Positions 52,985 through 64,000 of a stretch of DNA of 64,000 nucleotides are shown one piece after another. A program made the position numbers and the translations under genes. The DNA lies in NCBI GenBank assembly GCA_916610825.1, contig OU744447.1:29772561-29836560 (forward strand), read 5' to 3'. A model generated the notes under the pieces. That model ran no database searches. It saw nothing but the letters and a program-made list of their open reading frames with translations, and was not told where the DNA came from. The stretch comes from Haliclystus octoradiatus (taxonomy: Eukaryota > Cnidaria > Staurozoa > Stauromedusae > Haliclystidae). Position 1 is the stretch's first letter; every line of letters starts with the position of its first letter.

Positions 52985-53445
52985 GGGTTAGTTATGTAAT
53001 GTTTTGATGAGTAGCTTGTTTGTATAACATTTGTTTACAAAAATCAAAGGCGACAGTAGTCTCGGATTCATTGTATTTAGTCTCAACGTTTCAGTTATCG
53101 CTGTGATCATTATCAAGTTGAAAAGAAATGTTTTAAACTTAGGCTTACTTTTATGCACAACTTGTAATGTATACTTAGACACAACTTGAAACTTTAAACT
53201 AGAAAAACGATTGTAAATTAAGAAAGGAAATAGACATAAAATAATTATAACGACAGAATGGTAAAATTATTCAAATTTGGTTTCATGGTTTTAAACTTAG
53301 AATGAGTTGATGACAATCGTTAATCTTTTGATTACGTTCTTTTATGTGTCTGCCAGTCGCCGTGGTATAGATGGCATCTCGTATAACCTACATAGCTAGA
53401 GTTTACAAGCCATATTTATAATGATAGGTAACACAATGTTTGGAA
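52985..53445 (-). pseudogene. Older PLE 3' fragment
   Basis: Minus strand: HCVTYHYKYGL, a broken YVGY-like segment and HIKERNQ, corresponding to the endonuclease of the PLE just to the left. Its 3' region (CGATAACTGAAACGTTGAG at 53092-53106) ends near 53020. Several stops; older than the pair at 51120-52540. Confidence 0.65.
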
Positions 53446-53640
53446 GGTAGTTCAGGTTTGACTTCAAGATACCCCAAGCCATCTATAAGCTTGTTTTTGA
53501 GATATGATCTGTTTATATTACACCATTATTCATATTATTAGTTTTGTATTAATAGTTCTCCTATACATACCAGTAATCGTGTATAACAGGCTGATCCTTG
53601 CCTCTATTTTATCTTCTTATTACTAAATGTTCCCAACCAA

Positions 53641-53755
53641 CATGGGCATAATTACTTAATGTTTAATACATGAGCATGGGCATAATTATGTGCATAACAT
53701 GGGCATAATTACTTAATGTTTCTAACCAAAATTAGCATAACTACATCATGTTTAA
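53641..53755. repeat. Short tandem repeat, GGGCATAATTACTTAATG
   Basis: CATGGGCATAATTACTTAATG appears twice exactly and as two partial forms within 115 bp. No associated gene. Confidence 0.7.
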
Positions 53756-55744
53756 TCTTACAGTTACATATTGTCATCACTGTTTGGAAAGTTTATCAGC
53801 ATAACGTCAACACTTTCGACTTGTAAAACAGATAGAACATTTCAATTTATTTTATTACAAAGCAAAGAAATACATCTTCTTACTATGTTCCTTGTGTATT
53901 GATCTTTAAAGGCAACTTAATACTAGCGTCAGTTTCATCCTTTCTTTGTTACATTTACAATTAAAATAATCTCTGACGAGCATAAATGAAGGCCAAGATG
54001 TAATAATCAGGTATTGATATTTGGCAGATTCGAAAGCAGTTTCCTATGAGCTATTGATATTTGGCACACGTGTCGTAAGGAGAAAACGAGAAGGCATCAA
54101 AAAATTACAAGCCGCCTCGGCGAGTAATTTTCGCCTTCAATTTTTCAGTGTAAAACATATTCCATTGATTTATATGTGAAATACAACTTAGCAATGATTG
54201 TATGGATTGATTTAAATAGTTAACTAGTTAAATAGTTGAATTGAATACAACATAGAATGATTGCTTGTGGAATTGGACGTCGAGCCTACGAATTTCAACA
54301 AGGAATATAAGGTATCATGTAGTCATAGTGGCAATTACAATTTACTATGAAATACTATGTATGAGCATATTGACGTGCGATCTAGGCTGCGAGAAGATAA
54401 GAATGTCAGTATTGTGTTTCATCAGCTTTATTTACTGAATATTTTGCACTATTTTTGTAATTTACATCAAATAAAATTTGCAAAAGTTAAAATTTTCAGG
54501 AAAGGTTGTACCTTTTAAAGTAATATGATATGATATAAGGTAAACATGATAGATTCAATGTTAGTGGTAATTGGTGGCAGGGCCTACATACATGGTTCAG
54601 ACATTTAATTCTTGGTTGTCATTGAATTGATATTTTCTTTGTTTTTCAACTATCGGCTGTCGTGTTATACATTGTGCGTGACAGTGTTAATGATGACCTC
54701 CACATTGATTCAAATTTGATGGAGTTGTTGCAAGATTGAATTGAGTTGAATTGCATTGCTAATTGGTTACAAGTACAAAACTTTCCAAGGGTGGCTAGTC
54801 TGGTGTTGACTGGCAAAACTTGCATTTTGTTGATGAAGTTTAAGATGCATATTGTTGGTAGTGCCAATTTCGAATGTAGGTTTGCTTGGTATAGATGAAA
54901 TAGCAAAGATCTAAATGGAATAAAGAAATATGTTTCTAATGATTATTTGGCAAAATCTTTCTATGAATTAATATAAACTACTAAATGGTATTTACTTGAG
55001 CATTTGCTGCTTTTTCATTTTTTTTTTAAATATTTTTAAATCTCTAACACGAGAAACCATAACTAGGAGCTGGTCCCGCTCTCCCAGTTTAATCACATTG
55101 TCCTTATTTTCTGATAGCTGGGCTGCAACGGCATTAGCAGTTTCTCTGATGCAGTCGTGGATCGTAGCACATATATATGGTATGTAAAATGTAAAAAATA
55201 TTTTAATGTAATAGGCATTGCTTAGAAGTGAGGGGGATTACATTTGAAAATATTTGAAAATTACCGGAATGGTAACTGTTTCATCCATGCTCTATCAGAT
55301 TGAAAGCAATTGACAATGCCTCTACAATACTACTGCTTGAATGTTGCTGTTCTGTTGCAGTGCCTTTTAAAGTTGACAATGACAGAATTGTTCAATTAAC
55401 AATAAAAGATAACCTCAACAAGATCTCTTAGTGAGTAACATACACCTAAAGGTGTTGTCTTGTGGAAGGTTATTCTTAATGTTTGCCTTGATGTTATGAT
55501 GGAGAAGGATAGATCGAGAGAGATAAAAGAACATCCGACATCGTGGCAATACACGGGGTGAACGGAAGTCAAATTAATCAAGCATTAGCAACAGTCTGTA
55601 AGATAATTACACAAGTGCTTGCGTAAATAAGTATTTATGCATTGAAATTATTGTGCCTTAATTCAAAAATGAAACATGTTTTGAATAAAAGCTGAATACG
55701 TACGTACCTACAGAAATGAATAGTTATTCAGGTTATAAACAGCT
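53756..55744. other. No gene recognised
   Basis: AT-rich. A minus-strand frame at 54646-54906 is Leu-, Ser- and Asn-rich and unrecognised; it could be a 3' piece of the helicase-type pseudogene that follows, but I cannot show this. Confidence 0.35.
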
Positions 55745-58352
55745 GTAATTCAGGTTTGATCGAACATCTGGTCTATTGGCGTCCTGCCAGCTGGATGACG
55801 GAAGCTCAATTTCATCGGTAGCATAGGACCTAAAGCAATAATGGCTTGATTTTGCATTTTGAATAAGGCCATCTGTATAATGCCATTGTTTTTCTGTCTT
55901 TGTAGAAACAATCCGAAGCGTGTCGGAGGGAGCAGCATTCCAACTGGCATAATCAATCGATTGCTGAAGATGTTTTATGCAAGTTGTTTGGACTCAAATG
56001 TTGAAAGGTGAATTCTAAGCATAGAATTGGCATTTTGTAGGTTGGGATCTGATGAACTTTGTACCTAATATAAAATAAATGTGAAAGGATAATGAGTTGA
56101 TAAGAGAAGTGATTAGTGATCTATGAAAGATAAAATGAAGATATGAAGTTACCTGCTACTGCAGAGAAAGGACCTTGAAATTCAAGATCCTAACCATGGA
56201 TTTTGTCCTGACAAAAATTGAGAAAATTCTTTACATAGTGGAAAAAATGTATTAAAGCGGACTTTTAATGTAAATTTGGTAACTTCTATCATACATGAAT
56301 AGGCTGGAACAGACGATGGTCACCTGATGACGTTACATACACAGAAGCAAAGGATGATACATTTCCATGAACCATTTTCAAAACTATGTCGGTTGATGTC
56401 AACAGTTCAGAAAAAAACATCCCTAATTCTTCGATGAATAAAACTTTGATAGCCTTCAAAGCATGGAATTTAACTGGGTTATTGATCAGTGCTTGATAAG
56501 CTGACTTTGCCGTGAGTGCAACGCAGTCAACCATAGTATTATATACTGGAATGATAAAGTGAACGTGGGCATGTTCTCCACTCATATTTCGAGCTCTGCT
56601 AGCAGTTGAAGATGCTAGCATGTGATACTCTTTGTGATGGTGCAGACATCCAGCATTGATACTAATAGAAAACGTGATTTATTAGATCCAAGAGGGCCTA
56701 CCAAGACATGTACACATTGGCTGGCTTGTGTGGTGATGTTTTCCCAGAAATTGATCAATGAGATGAATAGATCTGCAAAATAATTCGGAATGTTAAATGT
56801 AACAATTTGAAAGAACAAGGGTGTAGGTGTATATTTATCATAACATGTAAGTTACCTTACGTCTGGGTTGCGTGTCACTGCTTTTCTATGGATACCGGTG
56901 TTTGTCTTGGGTATGTTCCAGGTGAAGCGATGTAGGGTGTAGGTAATCCTGTCATGAGCTGCTGCAATACGGTGGCATGTTTGGTAGGTTTTCTCTATGC
57001 AGATTGGTTAATGCTGCTTCCAACCGACTTTTAAGAATTTCTGCAATGTTTTGATGTTGTATCGCAGGTAGTTCTTGATTGCTGACAATTGGTGGTGGAA
57101 TCTGCACATCAGAATGGAGGAAACGGAGTCTCAATAGCAATTGTAGGATAAAAAGCAGCAATAAAAAATAATGTAGATTTGGTAAATAATTATCTAAATG
57201 TTATTAGGAAATGTGTAGTGTGTAGACTACATACGTTGATTAGCCAACAGAATGAATTTCTGGAAGTCTCTCCTTGTCAGTTGTTGAAAATCCAACTGCT
57301 CAAGTATATACCTCTTCAATATAATGTCAATGTCACTAGAAGTTACATGTAAAGTTACTTACCTCTGTCATATCTCGTGAAGTATCCAACAGGTCCCGTT
57401 TGTTGTTGAACCTTTCCATGGTCTGCACCGAATGATCGAGGAACACTAAGGTATATTCTGGTATAAGGAGAGTAAAGAATACCGCAATAATTCTGTCTGT
57501 TGAAATGTCTATGAATTGACGTAACTGACTTGACCAGGCTTCTCCTTCGAAAGACTATTTGCAATCTCTTTCTTTGCAAAACTCATTTAAAAGATGTAAG
57601 AGTTCATTGCGACCTATGTAAAAGATAATGAAATGCAGTAGATTTAATGGTGCATACATGTATGTAGAATGTGAATGTTACAAATTACCTATGTGGAATA
57701 ACTAGCATACCTGGAGCATATCGATTAACTTGGTTCCACACAAAATGTAAAACATCGTCTAGATGAGCATATTGTATCTTGATGTAATAATGAATAAATC
57801 AGTTATAAGAAAATGTTGGGCATATAAGCGGACGTCACAATTGACAGCAATCCAAGGTGATTCTTCGCAATGACGTAAAGTTTGCAGGGAATTGTTTTAC
57901 TGTTATTCTAGTGAAACATTGGGCATATATTTCAAGAAAATCAATTAAATGTAACACAGGTGAGCGAGGTGAAAAGGCCATTGTTTCATCCTAGCAGATG
58001 TTCCCGGTAAGATTATCATATGCAATCTTAAAATTAAGACGATATAAATGTTTTGATAACATAGATGTTGCTATTGAAATGTCACATGTTGCTGTACATA
58101 TCTAAACTCTTACTTGACAAGAGCTGTGGTTTCTCCACTGGGGAAAAGCAGTTCGTTGCGAAGGAGGAGGAACGTGTTTGGTTGTTGTGCTTTATCGGAT
58201 AGTAACGTCTACCTTCATTAGGTAAAGAGTTCACATGGAAGAAATCAACGGTGGATTGCACAAAGTCCAAATCTAACATGAACCACAGCATTTCTGCAAC
58301 GCAAATTTCCCTTTGCAGTGACTGTGTCCCAAAGCTGCAAAACACTTCCTGT
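55745..58352 (-). pseudogene. Multi-exon PIF1/Helitron-like helicase, decayed
   Basis: Minus-strand exons with GT/AG borders. At 58115-58351: ICVAEMLWFMLDLDFVQSTV and FHVNSLPNEGRR, like the segment before Helitron helicases. At about 57711-57773: HLDDVLHFVWNQVNRYAPG. At 57366-57612: FIDISTDRIIAVFFTLLIPE, with a stop upstream. At 56858-57130: RITYTLHRFTWNIPK after a slip. At 56620-56770: the Walker A region VLVGPLGSNKSRFLL, then in the next frame ASSTASRARNMSGEHAHVHF, Walker B KVLFIEELGMF and VYVTSSGDHRLFQPIH. At about 55745-55960: DTLRIVSTKTEKQW and SYATDEIELPSSSWQDAN. The superfamily 1 helicase order is clear; Walker A is altered (GPLGSNKS for GxxGxGKS). No Helitron termini were identified, so the carrier element is unproven. 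Confidence 0.7.
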
Positions 58353-59315
58353 CTAAAAAAAATAAAGAGTGACATCGGATAAATTGAATTTTACATGGTG
58401 TTTAATTGTCCTAAAAAGTATATTGGATGACTCTTACCGATGACTTTCTATCTTCTTGTTGTCCAATGTTCTTGTGCTGACATTAAGCTATGATTTTCGT
58501 TTGCGATATCTGATGACAACAGAGCTCATGTCGTTGATGCCGCTGCAATACTAAGTAACATGGGAGTAGAGTATCCTAGATTCCATTTCTTGGATGTTGC
58601 TTGCAGAGCACAGAGCTAAAAAAATTTAGGGGTTCGTTTAGACTGAACGCCTCATTTGGGCGCGCAGAAAATTAATATTTTATTGGCAGGAAATGCCTGC
58701 TCGGTTTATGTTCTCCATTGAGATTGTAGCCAAATGCCAATTCCAGTCGCAATAGACCTTCTAACACGTCGATGCTGTATGGATAGCATCGAACACGCTC
58801 TGAGTACATATTTGAGGCTGGATATTTGGAGACGCGGCATTTATTTATTTCCGTCTGCATCGATAAATCTCATGCACCTGTTTTCCACCTGAAAAATTGA
58901 AAGTCTCCATGATAATGATATTGATTCATTAATGGGTTTATGGGTGTGAAGATAGAGAATTCAAATTTGTTAGCTTTCTCACAGTCGTGATTTTGCAGTT
59001 TTCTGCAAGAGCAATTTTTCATAAAGGTCATCTAGGTTGTGAATCAAACCAATTTCTTTGAGTTTTTCGATGCCAAAATTGGCAAGGTCATATCCACGGC
59101 TATTATACATTGATGTGTGATATTTAAATCTTCATGTTTCGTAGTCACTCCTCCGTAAATGTGGTGCTTACCTCCCTCAGCACCAGTCGACTGGAGTTCA
59201 TGGCAATAAAACGCCACTAATAATTGAAAAAGCATTGTGAGACAGATGCATAAATAGAGCATAAATAAATAGTGCATCAAGATTATTACAAAATGATATA
59301 ATGCAATACTGCTAA
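58353..59315. other. Possible upstream part of the helicase pseudogene
   Basis: Minus-strand frames at 58672-58860 (ending FGYNLNGEHKPSRHFLPIKY) and 59044-59379 (with a possible donor in ELQSTGAEG|GTAAGC near 59178) could be further exons. I recognise no domain. Confidence 0.3.
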
Positions 59316-60212
59316 AGCCCCGGCCAAATGAAGCCAACGATTTGCCAACTTTTTCACTTTGTGAATATGGTGGCTTCATTTGCCCACCCAGCCAGCATTT
59401 TCACAACATTTTCACAACATTGAAAGAAATCTTAATCAAATGCTGGCAAAATGTTGGCTTCATTTGGCCACCCCAGCCAACATTTTCACAACATTTTCAC
59501 AACAACGCGATCGATGTTGTGAAAAAGCTGGCAAAATGTTGGTGTAAGATTTTGTTGGCTAGCACTTTGAAGATGGTCAAAACATTTGCCAACATTCTAT
59601 TGTTCTTTTCGATGTTGTGAAATGCTGGCTTCATTTGGCAAACCCAGCCAGCATTTTCACAACATTTGACGTATCGAATTTCAAAGAATGAAAAAAACGT
59701 CTCTACTATTGGTCAATGATTGTGTAATGCGTATAGTTAGTCACGTAATGACAACAGTTTGGCGCAAAAATCTTGCAATGAAAATTTTGATTTATCATTT
59801 CATAGAGACGAAAAATACAAATAATAAAGTTTGATATTTTCTGTAGCAGTTTTTGCTCTTTATTCGAAATTCTCAAATGACTTTAATATTTCTGCGATGG
59901 AAGACACAGTTTTTAAATGACAAAGAAAGTACATACGATTCAACAGAGACTGATTATTAAAATATAGTGAGGTTTAATTTAAAATTGCCCACGAAGTAAA
60001 TAGAGCAAGGAAGGAAAACCAAAAAGAAAGATATTATTGAACGAGAATGATTTGAATAAATATAAATCTTAATCGAATGACGCCGAAGATGATCTCCCCT
60101 TTTATAATTTCTTTCCGGCTCCGGATATTGTGAAAATGCTGGCTTCATTTGGCCACCTCAGCCAGCATTTTATCAAATGTTGTGAAAATGTTGGCTTCAA
60201 TTGGCCGGGGCT
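59316..60212. mobile_element. Harbinger-like MITE with subterminal palindromes
   Basis: An 897-bp element starting AGCCCCGGCCAAATGAAGCC and ending GGCTTCAATTGGCCGGGGCT, flanked on both sides by TAA (59313-59315 and 60213-60215). A three-base TWA duplication and GC-rich terminal repeats suggest PIF/Harbinger. Inside, a motif pair of the form TGTGAAAATGCTGGCTTCAT / CCAGCCAGCATTTTCACAAC recurs at least four times, in both orientations, near both ends. No transposase is encoded. Confidence 0.75.
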
Positions 60213-61390
60213 TAACTGAAACCTCACCAATTACTTCACCTGATCCTTGCTCATCGCTATGAATTTCACATCTCCAATGCCAAATGGAGGATCCTTCCAA
60301 AACTCTACAAAGGAGGCTATTGAATGATGAAATTATGCTCTTCGGCTCAACAGATGATTAGTCACTGTCAAATGTGTAATATTAATTTGTAGATATATGA
60401 AATTTAGAAATTTAAATTTGGGTTTAAGAAGTGTGATTTATGGTTGTACTACATACATGTGATGTCTCAGGATTGCAAGAGGTTAGGATTTAATGTATAC
60501 GATTTAAATCTAAAAGAGGATGAACAAATTGATAACTGTTAACAACGAAAAGTTCACTAGAAAAAGAACCACAATCAATGAAAATGTGTACTGAAAAAGG
60601 CAATACATTGTTGTACGTAGTTTACTTTTATACATACCGAGAATGCCAAATTCTGGTATTGCTTATCACTTGCAGTTAAGAGTGACAGGTTATGGAGTCG
60701 AACTAACATGTGTATATCTCTATTTTCTAAGTGATTAGTTGATTTAAAGTTAGGGTTATATAGATATCATAGAGCAATGCAACGGCACCATCGACACGTG
60801 AGTAGAATATAGTAAATGTTTGTTTAGAATACTTATAACATTTATTGTTTGAATTTTGTGGCGCAAGAGTGGTTGTTACCTCTCTATTGACGATACGGCA
60901 AAGTACCACTGCTTTTGATTATAACAGTGGTATTGAGGTATTTGATTCATTGATGCCAATGGATGTATAATTTGTTCAGTATGAATAGGTTGTTTCCTAG
61001 TATAACCATATCGTATGTTGCAATTTAAATTGCTATTCAATCCAAAATGACCTGATGAGGATGCAGATGTGTACTCTGAAGATACAATGGAGATAATCAA
61101 TTGCAATTGACAATCATTTTAATTTCGATATGCTTTAAATTAAGATCTGCACTGAGATTTGTGAGATATTTTCATATGACATTGGTAATGATAATGGGAA
61201 TCATGTGGACATTGTAGTACAATATAAACTGTCTGTTAACTGTGACAGCAGTACTGTTTTGTTTGATGTTTAGCTGTAATCAAAATGAAGAACCAACTGT
61301 TAGCACAGGCATTATAAGTAGTTTTACAAATTTATAGGGAAAGAGGACCTAAATTAATGTTACAAACCTGGTATAAGATACTTCTGATGG
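60213..61390. other. No gene recognised
   Basis: AT-rich; minus-strand frames near 60727-61106 lack support. Confidence 0.35.
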
Positions 61391-61800
61391 GTGTGACACA
61401 GCATAGTCGTCAAATCTTTTACCCAAAAAGTGACCTTTTTCAAGTGGTACATAACGGGACTGGAAATGAGCTAGATTCAATCAGTTACTCACTTGCTATC
61501 AGTTACACAAAAAGCTCGCGGTAGATTGGTAATAAATATACCAAGGTACCAGATGCAAAAAGAATTTTGAAAATCGGTTAAAACAGAATTTGCACGTTTG
61601 TGTTTCAAGATGACCTTCTTAATTCTGCCAAAAGGGCCTGGGACTAGTTCAGGTACTCACTTTTTCAGATTTTTTTTCTTGGGATTGGGTCTAAGTGAGT
61701 AACTGATTGAATCTAGATCATTTCCAGTCGCGTTATGTACCAGTTGAAAAAGGTCACTTTTTGTGTAAAAGATTTGACGACTATATGCTGTGTGACACAC
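61391..61800. mobile_element. Foldback element, ~105-bp arms
   Basis: Arms 61391-61494 and 61693-61800 are inverted repeats of about 90 percent similarity (GTGTGACACAGCAT / ATGCTGTGTGACAC ends; shared AAAAAGTGACCTTTTTCAA and TCTAGATTCAATCAGTTACT). The ~200-bp centre is unique. Transcripts would form a long hairpin. No clear target duplication. Confidence 0.75.
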
Positions 61801-62309
61801 TTCCACGACCCCGTGGTTTCTTTTTGAAAAATAAAAAAGTTATTCAACTTTGAAACTGCACGAGTTGGTCAATCCCAAATTTTAATCCCAACTGGCGGAA
61901 CCAAGCTCATGAATTGTTTCTTTGAAAAGGATATACTTTAATTGAAATACGATAAATTTTTACATCATGAGTACCTTGATTTTGATTTTTGACACCTTCT
62001 AGGGAAACAATTAGGTCGACAAGGTTTGGAAAAAGAAAATAGATTGATGATAAATTCTCGAGAAGAAGAAGAAGAAAGAGTTTGGAAGGAAAAGTTAAGT
62101 TACAATAGCCGAGGGAAACATATGGCTATCGAAAAAACAATCGGGTAATTATTTGTCCAAGCAAAAGATCAAGCAATGGAAAGTCGGTAGTTGCAAAAAG
62201 CTGGAAATGATGATCACAGCACAATTGGATTCTGATCTGATGAGTGATACTTTGTTAGCTTCCAACAATATCTGAAGAGGGGGTTTCTTCCTCAACACCA
62301 GACGTTGTT
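61801..62309. other. No gene recognised
   Basis: A-rich stretch with a short GAA run (62062-62077). Nothing else seen. Confidence 0.35.
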
Positions 62310-62470
62310 TTGAGTCATCTATTTACCAGAGATGGGACACTCTTTCATATGCCGCTCTCAGTGCCTATATTGGACAGATGCAAGTCACGCGATTTTATGG
62401 ACAGTACCATATTCGGTCTGTCAAACCCAGGTTGCAAATTTGAATAAAGCACGCAAGAATAATATCACTC
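62310..62470. mobile_element. hAT-like MITE, family 1, truncated old copy
   Basis: TGAGTCATCTATTTACCAGA, then GATGGGACACTCTTTCATAT, matches the inverted right half of the element at 6725-6971 (ATTGGACAGATG block also present). The match fades after about 62470 and no second terminus is found. Confidence 0.6.
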
Positions 62471-62903
62471 ATTTGAGGAACTTTTTTTGATAGCAAAACA
62501 GACATTGGCCATTATTACGATGGTCTTTTGAAACATATAAATAGAGTCATATTCCAAACATGGAGTATTGTTGTGTGAAAAATAAATTACTAACACATTG
62601 AATATTACATGCTGCATTGATGAGCACTTTCAAGATGACCAATTTAAGCAAAATTATGAATTTAAAAAGCTCAAAACGAATGCAACACCAGCAATCGCAA
62701 AAGTCTACAACATAAACAACATATACGGAGCAGCACCAGCACCAGCACGTTCTCAAGCAATTGAAACATCACCACATGTTAATTTTGATATTTAAACAAC
62801 GTCAAGTTTTGAATTGCCACGGAAAATAGCGTTTATACCGAAAAGTTTTATACCGAAAAGATTAATACCGAAAAAAATGTATTTTACGGTATATATCACG
62901 CTA
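62471..62903. other. Unannotated, with two small repeats
   Basis: CAGCAC microsatellite at 62731-62750. TATACCGAAAAG repeated three times at 62834-62873. A plus-strand frame of 65 codons (62598-62795) has no support. Confidence 0.4.
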
Positions 62904-63405
62904 CCTAATCATATTATATGATGAAAAGTACCTCAATTCGTATACATTCTAACGTCTTCTATCCTATGCGGCCCATAATATTGGATAGGCCTACTATGCT
63001 TCTTTTCTATGTTTTTAATTTTGATGATTAATATTGTTCTGCCTAATCATCTTATAATGATGGAAAGTACATTTGGCAATGTATTTAATGTCATCTGTCA
63101 TATGCGACCCATGATATTGGATACTAAGCTCGTTTTCTATGTTTTCTTTATAAACGCCATTTGAAGAATAGCTATATCGGACTAAGAACGCCGATATATA
63201 TTTATATATATATAGCAGCAGACAAGTACATGTTTCTGGCCATTAGCCTTCATCAGTACTCCTCAGTGAGCGAACAAGGAGCTGACCTCGGTATATACCT
63301 AAGTATATATATACCCATTGTTGATGTTTTTGAATCATCTTATAATGATGAAAAGTAAATTTATTTGTACATTGTAACGTCTTCTTCTACCCATAATATT
63401 GTACC
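62904..63405. repeat. Degenerate ~138-bp direct repeat, three copies
   Basis: CCTAATCATMTTATAATGATG-like starts at about 62904, 63042 and 63331, each followed by GAAAAGTA and, 50 bp on, CCCATAATATTG. The gap between copies 2 and 3 is enlarged by a PLE-end insertion (about 63190-63320) flanked by TATATA runs. Confidence 0.65.
63226..63260 (-). ncRNA. Hammerhead-like motif in a PLE terminus
   Basis: Minus strand: CTGATGA, AGGC...GCCA stem-loop, GAAACATGTA. Both core halves (CUGAUGA and GAAA) are perfect, and ACATGT is a self-complementary stem III. It is followed by ACTTGTCTGCTGCTATATAT, a terminus also seen at 30470-30490. Probably a solo PLE terminal segment inserted into a TA-rich repeat. 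Confidence 0.45.
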
Positions 63406-64000
63406 AGCTAGTGTGAGGGCGAGTGCTGTTATGGAATGAGGCACAAGTAGTTGTTTGCATTTTTTGCATTCGAACTTGAAATTGGATAAAGTATTTCATG
63501 AGTACGTTGCTAGCTTGCTTGGCTGTTTGATGACAGGAATATACAGGAGATCAGATATTGATTTGCACAGCATGCCCATCATAGTGAGTAAATTATCAAA
63601 AGATGGTTGTACTAGCCATAAAATAAAACATCTTTATAATTTTTATAATGTTATTTTCTTAACGATCTTCATACAGATACAAAAAAATGCAATATTTGTA
63701 TTTGTACATTACACGTTCTTACAGGACATAACACTTTGAAAGAGATCGACTTTGAGATTTTCAACTCTCATATACTACAATACACTAAACACAAACATGG
63801 TACAGCAACATAGACCGCTGGATAGTCTTTACACCTTAAACAGCACGGAATTTTCAATCCCAAATTATCAACACTAAAATAAAACAGATAAGAAGTACTA
63901 TAAAAGGTATGTGAAAGAAACACTCTACATTGTCTAATGGATTTCTGTTTGTTTTCCGTAGTTAGTCTAACTATAGGGCAGGAAGAAGGATAATTGTTTT
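63406..64000. other. No gene recognised
   Basis: AT-rich. The plus-strand frame at 63455-63739 has no domain or splice support. Confidence 0.35.

Overview
The window looks like AT-rich nuclear DNA of an animal, probably a marine invertebrate; I cannot name the species. The reasons are spliced exons with GT/AG borders, secreted-protein exons in symmetric phase 1, long introns, several metazoan-type retroelement classes and many short non-autonomous DNA transposons. No bacterial-style operon, rRNA or tRNA gene is visible. Most of the sequence is transposon-derived.

Host genes. Two minus-strand gene models can be supported. Gene A (about 20,509 down to 3,036) has a signal-peptide exon, a short four-cysteine exon and five Ser/Thr-rich exons, one holding a 27-residue tandem repeat. 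Its internal junctions up to the last exon are all phase 1, and it looks like a secreted or membrane mucin-like protein whose 3' end lies outside the window or was not recognised. Gene B (50,657 down to 27,125) has a signal-peptide plus PAN/apple-like exon and a compatible C-terminal exon with a stop codon. Its proposed 22.7-kb intron is almost entirely mobile DNA.

Mobile DNA, left to right. From 0.9 to 9 kb, hAT-like and Tc1-like MITEs lie between gene A exons. From 9 to 17.6 kb, in the long first intron of gene A, there are LINE remnants and then two Penelope-like element (PLE) insertions that split one long (TAA)n array; the first is a head-to-head inverted dimer. From 23.2 to 26.1 kb lies a decayed Ty3/Gypsy pol. 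From 26.1 to 31.3 kb, a pair of inverted ~600-bp repeats, each with a 56-bp near-perfect palindrome, flanks the last exon of gene B.

The most striking structure is at 31.3-49 kb: a four-level nest. A PLE, already internally deleted, is split inside its GIY-YIG endonuclease by a Gypsy element (165-bp LTRs, duplication GGAAG). The Gypsy is split in its leader by a BEL/Pao element (about 562-bp LTRs, duplication GTGAC). The BEL is split in its reverse transcriptase/RNase H region by a 4.8-kb APE-type LINE (duplication AAGTG). Every level can be read from direct target duplications and from coding frames that continue across the insertion.

From 49 to 64 kb there are inverted-repeat elements, a second head-to-head PLE pair plus a third PLE remnant, a multi-exon PIF1/Helitron-like helicase pseudogene, a probable Harbinger-type MITE with TAA duplications, a foldback element and short tandem repeats.

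Recurring themes are hammerhead-ribozyme-like motifs at PLE 3' ends, PLEs arranged as inverted dimers, and retroelements with near-identical LTRs but broken coding regions. All frames were read by eye; no database search was possible.
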